From: Leuctra nigra
Taxonomy: Eukaryota > Arthropoda > Insecta > Plecoptera > Leuctridae
Assembly (NCBI GenBank): GCA_934045905.1
Contig: OW203768.1
Location: forward strand, 30,037,060 to 30,101,059
Reading direction: 5' to 3'
DNA length: 64,000 nucleotides
Shown here: piece after piece, positions 46,165 to 56,362 of the stretch
How positions within the stretch are numbered: the first letter of the stretch is position 1
Layout: the number at the start of each line of letters is the position of its first letter
Notes under the pieces: generated by a model
Database searches by the model: none
What the model was told of the DNA's origin: nothing
What the model saw: the letters and a program-made list of their open reading frames with translations, nothing else
Position numbers and translations under genes: made by a program

Positions 46165-49131
46165 CTACAATTTTAGAACTTTCCGTGACAACGGCTTATT
46201 CAACACTTTCTTTCGAACAACCTTTTCTGTTGTTTTATATCCAATATTTGACAATATTGGCTTGATAATCTTTACTGAAATTATTGAAGCTATGATCTGT
46301 GAATGTCCTGGGTTTTCACATTGGAGGATTGGGCTGTGAATTAGAACTGGCATCAGGTGTTCTTGAATCTGTTCCAGAATTTTATCAGAAGACCTGCAGA
46401 GTGTGGTGGCTTCCTCTACAAAAGCTTGAATAACCTTAATCAGCTGCAAGAAGTCACGACTAGGGTATCTGTATCCTTCCCGGTCGAGGTGGTACACCAA
46501 GTCAAGCAGAGGACTTCGTTGCCGAGGTGATGAAATGTTGATCATGCAATCTGAACACGAGTGCCGCTCTTCGACTGTCCTGATGAGGTATCCACCAAGG
46601 ATGGCCTGAGCAGCAGTCTCGAGGCTGGTGTACATAGGCATTCTCGAAGGCTCGTGAATTAAGTCCAATAACTGTTGTGCTTCCTCGTTAAGACTGATGT
46701 AGGGTGCTGGTGGATTAGCTTCTATAGCAGCATCGATGTTCCTCGTAGTTCTGCTATAGTTAGTGGGTTCTTCTCGCTCCACAACGTTGCAGTGGTCACT
46801 GGCGATGATGAGGCCTGACTGCAGGATCCTCTTGATGGCGTAGTGACACGATCGAGCGTCCATCACATCGTTGGAGCCTCCAAGCTGGCGAATGGCACTA
46901 AATGTGGACTCTACCGGGTCGCTTGAGAAACGTCGAGTTAGTACAAAGTAGAAACCACTATGCAGCAGGTACATGATAGCTTCGACCGTAGATGTTGAAG
47001 TGAATACAAGAGCCTCTCGGGTCTCCTTCGTTAGGCCCTTGAAACCTGCAGCCTTAGACGCAATCCGTACCTCATCGACGTAGCGAGGGAGTTTTGCCTT
47101 AAGCCAGGTGAGTCTCTGGTCATCAATACTGCTAAAATCTGCTTTATCAGGGTCCTTTTGGCGGATGTGTTGTATTCTGTCACTAGCATCATGGACACTA
47201 AAGAACTTGTACATATTTTCCATGAACTTAAGTGTTGATGTCGTTTCACTGAAGTCCATATTTGTTCGGCATCTTGAGCTGTGGTCCTTGAGGAATTTTA
47301 TGGTTGCTGTGACAGGTGGAGAGAAAATTTGAACAGCACGAAGAACATTCATCTTGTCAAGGTTTGACGGAAAGATATGTTTTTTGGTGAGGAATCGCAC
47401 TGGTTTCACTGTCAGGTCTTTTTGCATGGTATGAATTTCCTTAATAAATTTCGAAGTTATGTGTCCAGAATAGTCTGCCATGTCTTGCTCGAGAAACTGT
47501 GACCTGACATTTTTGATCACATGGCAGTAATCAAAACTGAGAAAAAGCAGAGTGGACGGTCGCAGTGGATGTGGAATGTTGGTAAGAAGTTGGCCACCAC
47601 CCAAGTGTTTGAAAAGTGAAACGTTTGAACGATGGTTGTCGGTTACAATGCGAGTAATGAAAAATCCACAATTTTCAATTTCTGTCATGACCTGAAGGGT
47701 AAGTTTACATAGTTCTTCGCCTTTTATTGATCGTGTAAGAAAGTATCCAGCCGGAATTGTGTATTTATTTGTGAGTCCATGTAATACAAAGCAAAGAAGT
47801 TTATTGGCCAAAATTGGTTTATGAGTTATGCTCTTCGGTTCTTTATTTTCGGTCTCGACTAATCCAAAGTATTTATCGGTTGGGCGATCATACAGAAGTG
47901 CCTCCTTGACCGACATCTCATCAATGACGAGGGAGGCAAACCGATGGATTGGTTCTGGAGGAAGGCAATCCAGCTCTGCATTAAGTCTGTCTTTGGCAAG
48001 TTGGGAAACACCGATGCCACTCTCGGTGGTTCCCATGTATGAATTTAATGTTGCTTTTGACGGTGCTTTTAAAAATAGAGCTTTTCTTGCATGTTCATAT
48101 CCTTTTGGTGATGCAATTCGCCAGACTATACACTGGCGAATTGTACTTTCACTCCAGCGAAATTGATTTTTTGGCTTTTCAAAGTTTTTTATCTGATCGT
48201 TAATAAAAATTGCATTAGTATTTCTATTTTTAACTTCTTGATGTATTTTTTCTATTTGCTGTCTGAGTGGAACCGAATCGAATTTAAATTGAAGGTCTTG
48301 AATTTTGTTCTTGTATTCTTCCAGGCGTTCCTCTACTCTTTTAATCTTCTGTTTTAATAATTTTACTTCATGGTGGTCTTGTTTATTGCCTACTTGGATG
48401 CCTACCTCAGCCGTTGTGCTTGAGGCAGTGCAAGAAGGACCAGTTGGATATGACGTTGGGAACAAAATTGGAATAGGATCTAATGCTGGTTGAAGGTTTA
48501 ATTTAGATGTAATTATTTCTATTGCTGTTGAAGTATTTTGAAGATGTGATGGGAAAATTGAAGGAATTGCTGTTCGTTGCAGCACTTTTACTTTGGCTCC
48601 TTCTTTGAAGTCCTCCATTTCAAAGTGTTGGCTGCAAACTTGTCTCTCTCTTCGAAATTCGAAGAAGCTATCTTTGGCTAAAGGTAGGAATGAGAAAGTG
48701 GAATTAGGAATGTAATATGGGGGATTTGGAGTAGGTAGTTAATAAAGGACCCTAGGTAGGTAGGTAGGTAGGCTGTACCAAAGGCTATACAATGTCTATG
48801 GCTGTACCTACCTAGGTTGTAATGATTTCAACTTATTGTGATTATAATCACAATAATTGTAATAGTAGCAGCAGGTACCTAGTTAATTATTTATTTGACA
48901 AGTAGGTAGGTACATAATCAATGAATAATTACTAAGTCTTGTTACACATTAGTTTTATATTATTAATAGTTTATACATACAAGATGTTCCAAAGATAGCT
49001 TCTATCCATTGCTTGTTCTTTTCTTCATAGCTGGGAAACTCATGGAATCTTCTGTTAATTGCGGGATCTTCAATGCAAAATGGGACACAACATTTCCGCA
49101 GTCGAATTCTTTTTGATTTAATAGTTGACAT
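46165..49131 (-). CDS. P-element/THAP9-like transposase, two exons, 887 aa
   Basis: Catalyses cut-and-paste transposition in the nucleus. I read two exons: 49131-48981 and 48677-46165, joined by a phase-1 intron of 303 bp with donor GTATGTAT and acceptor CCTTTAG. Joined, an N-terminal THAP zinc finger is complete: C-X4-C at the start (CCVPFC), conserved W, and CSQH after the intron. Then come a charged coiled coil (about residues 155-200), a helix-turn-helix-like segment (RWSESTIRQCIVWRIASPKG), and an RNase H-like core with candidate catalytic Asp in VIDEM (about 303), Asp in VTDNHRSN (397) and Glu in SDPVEST (640). FDYCHVIKNVR between them sits in the GTP-binding insertion region. No stop interrupts it. 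The start of exon 2's long frame (Met at 48618) is internal. Probably a complete gene. Confidence 0.9.
48678..48980 (-). other. Intron of the P-like transposase
   Basis: It begins GTATGTATAAAC and ends TTCCTACCTTTAG in the minus orientation, is 303 bp long and phase 1. It contains GTAGGTAGGTAGG-type microsatellite repeats. In Drosophila P elements, splicing of one intron sets where transposase is made; whether this intron is regulated cannot be seen here. Confidence 0.8.
48981..49131 (-). CDS. Exon 1 of the P-like transposase (THAP zinc finger, N-terminal part)
   Basis: Starts at ATG 49131 and gives MSTIKSKRIRLRKCCVPFCI, followed by RRFHEFPSYEEKNKQWIEAI. The Cys pair, the HxFP and the Trp are THAP-domain hallmarks. 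The remaining zinc ligands Cys and His (VCSQHF) are supplied by the start of exon 2 at 48677-48619. The open frame continues a few codons into the intron, so simple ORF calling misses the join. Confidence 0.85.
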
Positions 49132-49376
49132 AGGTATTCACTTTAATAACTTTAAACTTCAATTAATATTTATGTATTGTGCAACAAAATTAATATTTTA
49201 AACTTGAGTTGGGCAATTTCAAATTCTTCAATGGCTGCCGCCTCAACTCAACCAACACAAAGCAAAGCTTTTCACAAGAAAATAATTCCACCCATTTTTT
49301 CTTCAATGTCAGGATCTTTGGAAATTGGTAGATTGCCTAGCGCTTCTGTAGGCCGAAATTGGAACTACGCGAGCTC

Positions 49377-49443
49377 CGTTGAACGGCAGGAGAAGGGGGA
49401 GAGAGGAGTGCATGAAGAGAGAGGAGTGCATGAAGAAGGTGGT
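49377..49443 (-). repeat. Right subterminal inverted repeat of the P-like element
   Basis: Inverted partner of 40766-40814. It includes a local tandem duplication of about 20 bp (GAGAGGAGTGCATGAAGA twice) that the left copy lacks. Confidence 0.8.
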
Positions 49444-49697
49444 GCTCACTTCAAATGTCACGGCACGCCACTGGTAGGACTAGGTTAGCTGTCAAATGTC
49501 CAAAGATTTTATAGTAGTGCGCGCATATTTCCTGTGAACTGCTTTGGCTAACTGCAGTTCAGATCTCAACTGAGTTGTAGAAACACGATCGAGTTTTCGA
49601 TCGCGGTTGAACTCGATTGTGTTGCGTTCACACTGATGTTCAACTGCGATTGAGATTCTCAACTGCGGCTGAAACTTGTAGTGGGAACGGGGTATTA

Positions 49698-50100
49698 CGA
49701 TTCGCGTCTATAGACATCGAGAATTTAGCACGATTTTCAAGAAAACTTGACTCTTCCTGTACATAATTTCAAGCGAACTGGCAAGCAAAAAGTTTCGTTT
49801 GAATCCGATAAGTATTTAGAGAGATATTAAATGGAAACAAAATTGTCATTGAAATAGTCAATTTCTTCGAAACTTCCCAAGTGTAGGAAGCCGTGAATCC
49901 ATTTGGCAGTGAAGAAAATAATGGAATTTCCACTGGAGACAGACCACGGCAAACCACAATTTCATGTGAATAAATGCTGACTTTTTTGGGGTGGGTTATG
50001 CGGGGGGGGGGGGGGGGGGCACAAGGGAACATTTCTGTCCAGAGTGTATTTTATTGTTACCTTTTGATATTGGACCTAATTTCCAATATTACGTCTCTCA
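49698..50100. other. Spacer without a gene
   Basis: Has an 18-base G run at 50002-50019. Nothing else recognised. Confidence 0.5.
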
Positions 50101-50385
50101 TTTTTTTTTTTTTTTTTTTAACACAATACAATAAATACACAAATCAACAAACTATCCCACATAGCCAAAAGGCTAGTCTGTGGGAGACAAAATAATGTAA
50201 ATAAACAATAAGCATACAGAAACAATAAAAATAACCAACTGCGTAAACAATAAAGTAACATCAGATTTATCAGCATAGTAGAAATAAGGAAGTATATGGA
50301 TTTGATATGACTTTGACTATATAAACAAATATCAAGCAAGCAAGAATATACATTTTGTGCTGACTTCACAACTTAGCATTTTATC
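50101..50385 (-). mobile_element. Possible non-LTR retroelement 3' end
   Basis: A 19-base T run (50101-50119) is the complement of a poly-A tail. The sequence before the tail, read on the minus strand, has CACAGACTAGCCTTTTGGCT and GTATTTATTGTATTGTG, like the 3' untranslated end of insect LINEs. No reverse-transcriptase frame is present, so the copy would be 5'-truncated. Confidence 0.45.
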
Positions 50386-51475
50386 AAAAGATTTTAGTTG
50401 GTACACCTACATAATATTGTATTGTTCATTGATGTTTTCATGTGTGCAGAGAATATGCGAACGATTAAATAATCAGGATAAGTTATAAAGTGGAAACATG
50501 CATAACATTTTATATAGTAAATTTCGTAATTTTTTAAGACTACATAAAAAGTGACGAACTTCGATTAAATCTCGATACCACTTTTCGTTCATCATAATTG
50601 CAAATCAAATCATATTCCATTTTATTATCAATCACGCCTTTTTGTTTTAATTCAGTCTCAAATATATATTCTTATTCTGGACCCCCCCCCCCCCCCCCCC
50701 CCCCCTCCCTTCGTGATGGACAAGGACAGTCGGTTGCGGAGAAGAATACCCTAGACTATGATGTTACATCTCCTGACATGATAATTATTGTAAACAGGAT
50801 TCGATTAAATAAAATTTTGGAACCTGAATTAGATCATCATGTTGGATACATTTTATTCTGTTGTGTTTCAAATATTATAAAAATTATTTTAATTCTATAT
50901 ACCATGCAACTGTAGTTTTTGTTTTTATTCTTCATTGAGTCGTATCTGTTCATATTTTTTATCATGCTTAAAATGTTTTAATAATATTGAGTTATTCACG
51001 ATATATTTAAATATTTTCAAAATAGTTTCACATGTTTTCTTTGTTTCTAATTTACGTTGTACACTACAGGTGTACATTGGGGTTAGTGTGGGATTATAGT
51101 GAACCGACCACAGATATAACTATAAATAAGCCTTGATTTGCATTTATGATTGGTCATTCCGTGAGGTGAAAAACATTGTCACGAGAGACAATTCTTTGCC
51201 AGCATATCAGAGTAGTTTTATTATCTTCAGTTGTGCATTGCCTTGCCCAGAAAGAGAGCTTATTGGGTCATGTATTGGCGGGGCTCTCTAGTTAATAATA
51301 ATTCATACAGAAATACTGAACATAAACTTCCTTGCACTCTTAATCAACTATTCATTTACTGGTCTTTATTTATTAACCGCACTCTTTAATTGCCGTTTTA
51401 ATAATAATGTATTACGTAATGTTTCAAAAACTGTTGGAATGTTATTGAAAATTGTAGGGATTTTTATGTTATGTA
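50386..51475. other. Spacer without a gene
   Basis: Includes a 24-base C run at 50682-50705. Frames across it encode poly-Pro. Nothing else recognised. Confidence 0.5.
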
Positions 51476-52074
51476 TAGGGATCGAAGTGTGAAATATTTC
51501 AAGCATCATTGAAATATTTCAAAAAAAATTGAAAGATTCAAATTTAAGTAAACTGTCATTTGAGAGAGTTGAGTCTTAAAACTCTGACACCTGCATTGGC
51601 CATGCCCACATCAGACTCACGGTCGGACCTGGCCATGCTAGAGCGGGTTCATCTTTGCCTGACACCGACCATAGCCTGGAGATTGCGATTTCATCTTCGG
51701 AGTTGGAGGAATCAGACTTAGAAGAAGAGCATACTCTTAGGATTCTGTCTGAATCTTATTCAGATTAGCTAATGATTCGCATTCACATTTTGATTCAGGA
51801 CAGCAAAAAACGACAAATTGAATTTTTGGATGTAACCTATCGATTCATAATAAAGACATGTTGTGAAAATACTATCTAAATTAGGTATGAGTACAAATCT
51901 ATGGGCAAATTAAACGAATTTCCACATACAGTTATACCGAACATTTCTTCCAAAATTTGCATTTTTAATAAAAATTAGTTATATTTCACAAAATTTCAAT
52001 ATTTCATGAAATATTTCATGAAATATTACACGAAACTTTCAAAATAATATATTTCATGAAATTTTCGATCACTA
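51476..52074. mobile_element. Non-autonomous hAT-type element, TAGNGATCGAA ends
   Basis: The ends are TAGGGATCGAA and TTCGATCACTA, and GTTATGTA at 51468-51475 is repeated at 52075-52082. Internally many GAAATATTTCA palindromes occur near both ends. A plus-strand stretch at about 51595-51769 stays open and ends ISSSELEESDLEEEHTLRIL and a stop, which resembles the acidic C-terminal tail of a transposase. Confidence 0.85.
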
Positions 52075-52082
52075 GTTATGTA

Positions 52083-52365
52083 TTTGTTGTAATTCTCGGC
52101 GATTCGAAGTAGGTAGAAGTAGGTAGGTATCTCATGTTTGCACTCATAATTGCCGCCATTTTCCTTGACAGCATAAGTAAAGGTTTCATGATGAAAGTGT
52201 CTCATTGCAAGAAAGCAACACGCCGGTGTCGGCGGAAGAAGAGCGGACGAAGCAGACGCAGTCTACATGATACACCCGATTTACGAGACATAATGCGATG
52301 ATCGCACAGCACTATCATGATAACGCGTTACAAAGTGATCGTTACATTCCTTATTGCTTGCCCGC
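52083..52365. other. Short spacer
   Basis: No gene or repeat recognised. Confidence 0.5.
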
Positions 52366-52845
52366 CAGTGTTGTGATTAGATCATTTTATTTTGATCGAG
52401 ATAAATATATAATATGGCAAAAAATTATCTAGATAAGATAATAGATAAATTTCCAAGAAATCATCTAGATAATAGATAAAGATAACAAATAATTATCTAG
52501 ATAATAGTAATAGATAATTGCTTTCACCATATACTACGTTGTTCCCTAATTGTTTTCAAATCCTAAATTCGGAACTCGAGTTTCTAAAAATGGGGCCGTC
52601 AAAACTAGCCAACTGACTAAATGGAGATGATTTTCCATTTTCATTTAATCCGATTTGAGGTTCGCGTGCATGTTCATACACACATAATGCATTTGAATTT
52701 TATACTTATTTTTTATCTAGATAATTGCCAATAGATAACAATATTTTTATCTAGATAAAGATAAAGATAACCAATTATTTAATTATCTAGATATGATAAT
52801 AGATTAAAAAAATCTAGATAATTATCTAGATAAGTCACGACACCG
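52366..52845. mobile_element. Non-autonomous hAT-type element rich in TATCTAGATAA
   Basis: The left end is CAGTGTTGTGATTAGATC and the right end in complement CGGTGTCGTGACTTATCTAG. The 8-bp flanks TTGCCCGC and TTGCCCAC differ at one base. The interior is mostly repeats of ATTATCTAGATAA and encodes nothing. Confidence 0.75.
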
Positions 52846-53049
52846 TTGCCCACTAACAGTGAATCATCAAGTAACAAAATATGATAAAATGCCACTTGAA
52901 ATATGAAAATCTTTGATAAGAACCTGGTACGAACTTTACTAGCTATTATGAACTTTAATTATTGATATGAATCAAAGTAATGCGTTTTCTGTATGATGGT
53001 ACTTCGAATGCACTTTATTTTGGGATAGGTTTGTGCTATTTTACATGTA

Positions 53050-53254
53050 CACTCCTGGACATAGAAATTGGCCCGCGGTCAATGTTCAAGTGACAATACG
53101 GCTACTTTTTAACATTTCTTTTAATGTAATATTTTGGCACAAAGACCGGATGGCTAGTGTGAGTTTAGGGCCGAGAAATTACTTTAAATAAATAAATACT
53201 AGCCGTAGTGCCACTTGCACATTGACCGCTGGCTAATTTCAGTGTCCAGGAGTG
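53050..53254. mobile_element. Tc1/mariner-type MITE
   Basis: The ends CACTCCTGGACA and TGTCCAGGAGTG are exact inverted copies flanked by TA on both sides, and the arms match over about 55 bases with some changes (CGGTCAATGTNCAAGTG). Length 205 bp, non-coding. Confidence 0.85.
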
Positions 53255-53580
53255 TACCACTACCTAATAAACCTACTATGTTTTGTAAATAGTCCACGAC
53301 TTCCCCCTTCCCACGCGTATGAACCACAGCAAATATGTTGCTTTTCAATTTTCACTAATCTTTGTTCCCACCGACCACCCTGATCATAATCTCCAGGTAA
53401 CCTACAAATAGAATCATCCATATCAATGTTCATGCTTTTAGTAACAGAACAAGAGAAAGCATCTTTACGTGGACAATGGGTCTAGTAAAAATGCAATTTA
53501 AATTCAATTAATGCATCGAAATTGCATGAGAAATCGATTAGATCTTGATATCATGGCACTCCAATCTACAATTCTGTACC
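53255..53580. other. Short spacer
   Basis: Nothing recognised. Confidence 0.5.
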
Positions 53581-53820
53581 TCAGATGTAGAAGGCCCCAT
53601 GTCCATTTTCTCGATTTTAAGTTGCACTCTTTTGTATAATGTTGATGATGTAATCAAACTCTCAATTGCAAGTTGACTGGAGTCAACAATAACAGTTATG
53701 GTTATATTGAAGTAATTCTCTTACCAAATGACTGCTGTCACATAACAAATGCGGTCAGAATTACTGATTATGGGCTAATCTAAAAAATGATTGAAATGGA
53801 CATCGGGCCTGCTACCTCTG
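53581..53820. mobile_element. MITE, AGAGGTAGAAGGC family, copy 3
   Basis: Begins TCAGATGTAGAAGGCCCC and ends GGGCCTGCTACCTCTG. It belongs with the copies at 10225 and 32300/35473 but the middle differs more. Confidence 0.7.
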
Positions 53821-54240
53821 TAATAGAATTAACGGCCACATCAAGCTAATCTATAAGAATGCAGAATTTCCACAAAAAACACAGTGGATTAAGGATCGTA
53901 AAATTACATGTTGCTCAGATTGTATAAGAATCTTCAAAAGAGAACGGAACGACAATACACCGGATGAATTGTTTTAATCACAGCCTGCCATCCCGCATTT
54001 TGTTGATGCATTATTCGCACATGCAATACACGTCTCCCTCACAACATAGTCTGCACATTTTAATTGTATGGTACCTCAAAATGCAACGGTATGGTCTAGA
54101 GGTATGGTCTAGTGCACAACAACAAGTTAGAAACCCTGCAATCTCACAGTTCATCAAAACACGAAAGAAAACTTGAAACAATTCAAACATAATTGTAATG
54201 AATGCATTGGCCGTGTCGTTTCGCTTCAAATAATGCCAAC
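53821..54240. other. Spacer without a gene
   Basis: Two overlapping frames on opposite strands at 53964-54334 have no recognisable features. Confidence 0.45.
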
Positions 54241-54248
54241 TACTAGGA

Positions 54249-54989
54249 AAGTGGTACTCAACCTTTTTGACTTGCGGTCCAATAATACGAATTTGCTTTT
54301 GTTGGCGGGCCGCATTTTTTTTTTTAAAGTACAATAATGCTCAGGTAGGATCATTCCAGGCGCGTAGGAAGTGGCTCTACTCAGGGGGGGGGGGGGGGGG
54401 CTCAGCCATTGCCCCGCAGGGCATTTTTTAGAATTTAACAATTTAAATTTAATTCTGGGGCTCTAAAATGTACGAACTGAAGCAAACTTCCCTCCAATTG
54501 TTGCCCCACAGAGCGTATTTTTTTTAGAATTTATTAAGCAACACTCTTTTACTTGAGCCTAATGCGTCGGTCCTAACATGACAGCTCTCAAAATCCTCCT
54601 AAAATTCTCTAAATGTGTCTCAAATGAAACGATTTTTTTCATATTATTATTGCACAGGGGACACATTTTGTGAATAAAGCCCCATTTACACGGTAAAATT
54701 TCCTGTAAAATCTTTTATAAAATCTTTTCGTAAAAGAAATTTTACCGTGTAAACAAGCCAATTTTATGGTAAAATCTTCGTAAAATGTTTGTTAAAGGGT
54801 TGTGTAAAACCTTTTATGATTTAAAACATGTTCTATTTCTGTAAAAGATTTTACGAAAAGATTTTACGAAAAGATTTTATAAAAGATTTTACAGGAAATT
54901 TTACCGTGTAAATGGGGCTTAAGTATTTGAAACATCAACTGGGAGGGGCACAAAAATGAGTCCCGCGGGCCGCAGGTTGAGTACCACTG
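54249..54989. mobile_element. hAT-type element with nested MITE
   Basis: The left AAGTGGTACTCAACCTTTTT and the right GGTTGAGTACCACTG are inverted (the first base of the left end is mutated from C). The flanks TACTAGGA and TACTAGGG differ at one base. CGGGCCGCA motifs near both ends are usual for this hAT style. A 17-base G run is at 54384-54400 and GCCCCGCAGGG at 54411. Confidence 0.85.
54678..54919. mobile_element. Harbinger-type MITE inside the hAT element
   Basis: AGCCCCATTTACACGGTAAA at the left is repeated in complement at the right, and inverted homology continues for about 60 bases through GTAAAATCTTTTATAAAATC. TAA at 54675-54677 recurs at 54920-54922. Length 242 bp. Confidence 0.87.
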
Positions 54990-54997
54990 TACTAGGG

Positions 54998-55300
54998 TGA
55001 CGCCAAGCAAACATTGCAACATACCTGTAAGTGTTGGCAGCTACTCCAGTGACGAGGTTGGACTGACGTGCTATCCAGACAGATGCGTTCACGAGACTGA
55101 AAGTCAGTCAAGTCACGCAGCTGACGGCGTGCAGTGTGCAAGTGTCTGCACGTGTTGCGTCACCCACATGCATGGCGGCTCACGTCAGTGTTCTGAGTCA
55201 CTGGAAGCAATGCAACTAGCTCAGCTGGTAGTGGTGCTCTGCGTGCGGACTTGGTCGGTCGGGCAATGATCCTCGAGGGAGTGGAGGACGGCGGTGGAGG
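54998..55300. other. GC-richer spacer
   Basis: A 90-codon frame opens here, but its composition is not convincingly coding and nothing is recognised. Confidence 0.4.
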
Positions 55301-56354
55301 CAGTGTTGCCAACTATACGTTGAAGCGTATGCCTAAAATTTCCCTAGATTTACAAAAATTTCCCTGTTTTCAGAATGTTCAATTTTTCCTACATTAGGTA
55401 TCTATCATTTTCTTGCAATAAATGCAAATATTTGAAAAGAAAAAACCCACTGACATGTTGTAGTACACATATTTTATTATACAAATTCACTATAGTTTTT
55501 TACTTACATGGTCCAAATATGGCATAATACTCGTGTGTATTCATAAATGTTATATTTCGGTACAACAATATTTAACATATTGGGATACGAACTTAAGGTG
55601 ATACTAGCGCTCGGCCGTTTTAGAAAATTGAGAGAGACAAATTGTTTCATAAGTGAGTGTAACTTTTACAGGATGTTCACATGATCAGTCTGATTGTATA
55701 TTAGTAGCCCTTTTTAATTTTTGCTTATTGTATCGTTAATTAGGCGCCGGTTATTCAACAAAACCGCGCAAAACGAAGAAATTTGCGATACGATTGGAGA
55801 CCAAACCCGTAAACCAATTGATCTCAAATTTTAATCATGATTAGATGAAAGACAAACTTAGGGTTATCACTTGGCACATTTTTGAAATCTAATTTTTTAC
55901 GGCGCCCAGGGAGACGAGAAAATATCTAATTTTTCACCCAAAATCCACTAATTATTACTAATTAACGAAGCAAAAAATTAAAAATGTACCAAGGGATAAC
56001 CCTAAGTTTGTCTTTTATCTAATCACGATTAAAATTTCAATTAATTTGGTCTACCCATTTCTTCTCCAATCGTATCGCAAAAAGTGTCGACAAAACGCGG
56101 CAAAATCGCTCGCGCTTGCAGCACCTTAACAATCAACAGTTATAATTACAATTTCAAAGTTTCAGAACTAAGCAAATAGAAATTTTTTAAATTTTTAGAA
56201 ATTTTTTGAAATTTTTAAAGGCTAAAATTGGATTTTCTGGACATTTTTTTAAAAGTATGACATTTTCCCTAGATTTGCAACAATTTCCCTGTTTCCCTAA
56301 CGACAACCAAATTTCCCTGAATTTAGAGAAATTTCCTTGAAGTTGGCAACACTG
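55301..56354. mobile_element. hAT-like element with TTAA-flanked MITE inside
   Basis: The ends CAGTGTTGCCAACT and AGTTGGCAACACTG are exact inverted 14-mers, and TTTCCCTAGATTTACAAAAA-type repeats lie near both ends. The outer 8-mers (GGTGGAGG, GTGACGGG) do not match well, so the duplication is decayed or the class differs. Confidence 0.75.
55597..56125. mobile_element. TTAA-flanked MITE (piggyBac-like), complete copy
   Basis: TTAA lies at both outer edges (55593-55596, 56126-56129). The ends GGTGATACTAGCGCTCGG and (in complement) GGTGCTGCAAGCGCGAGC are inverted, and long internal arms match around AGGGTTATC(A/C)CTTGG. A second copy starts at 63665. Confidence 0.78.
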
Positions 56355-56362
56355 GTGACGGG

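Larger units (their letters stand above)
39820..49473. mobile_element. 9.65-kb P-superfamily (THAP9-like) transposon
   Basis: The two ends share an 11-bp inverted CAGTGGCGTGC (39820-39830 and 49463-49473). GTAGGACT at 39812-39819 is repeated exactly at 49474-49481, as expected of the 8-bp duplication of P and hAT elements. Subterminal inverted copies of about 48 bp lie at 40766-40814 and 49377-49443. The element encodes a P-type transposase on the minus strand (46165-49131) and carries a dead PSMC4 fragment and a decayed coiled-coil-like region. It is longer than classical P elements, and its terminal motif looks more like hAT, which is odd. Confidence 0.82.
39481..49694. mobile_element. 552-bp Harbinger-type element split by the P-like transposon
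   Basis: The left end TACCCTGTTCTCACTACAGT and the right end (complement TACCCCGTTCCCACTACAAG) are inverted, and both continue into CAACCGCGGTTGA/CAGCCGCAGTTGA-like sequence. TTA at 39478-39480 is repeated at 49695-49697. Without the inner transposon and one copy of its 8-bp duplication, 552 bp remain. A short open stretch from ATG at 39670 may be a leftover of coding sequence but crosses the insertion point. Confidence 0.72.

Noticed and set aside
50598..50915. Proline-rich small protein
   Set aside because: The proline run comes only from the 24-base C tract. Similar frames arise at every poly-C/poly-G tract in the window.
55210..55275. tRNA gene suggested by CTAGCTCAGCTGGTAG
   Set aside because: The A-box-like string has no B box at the right distance and no acceptor pairing.
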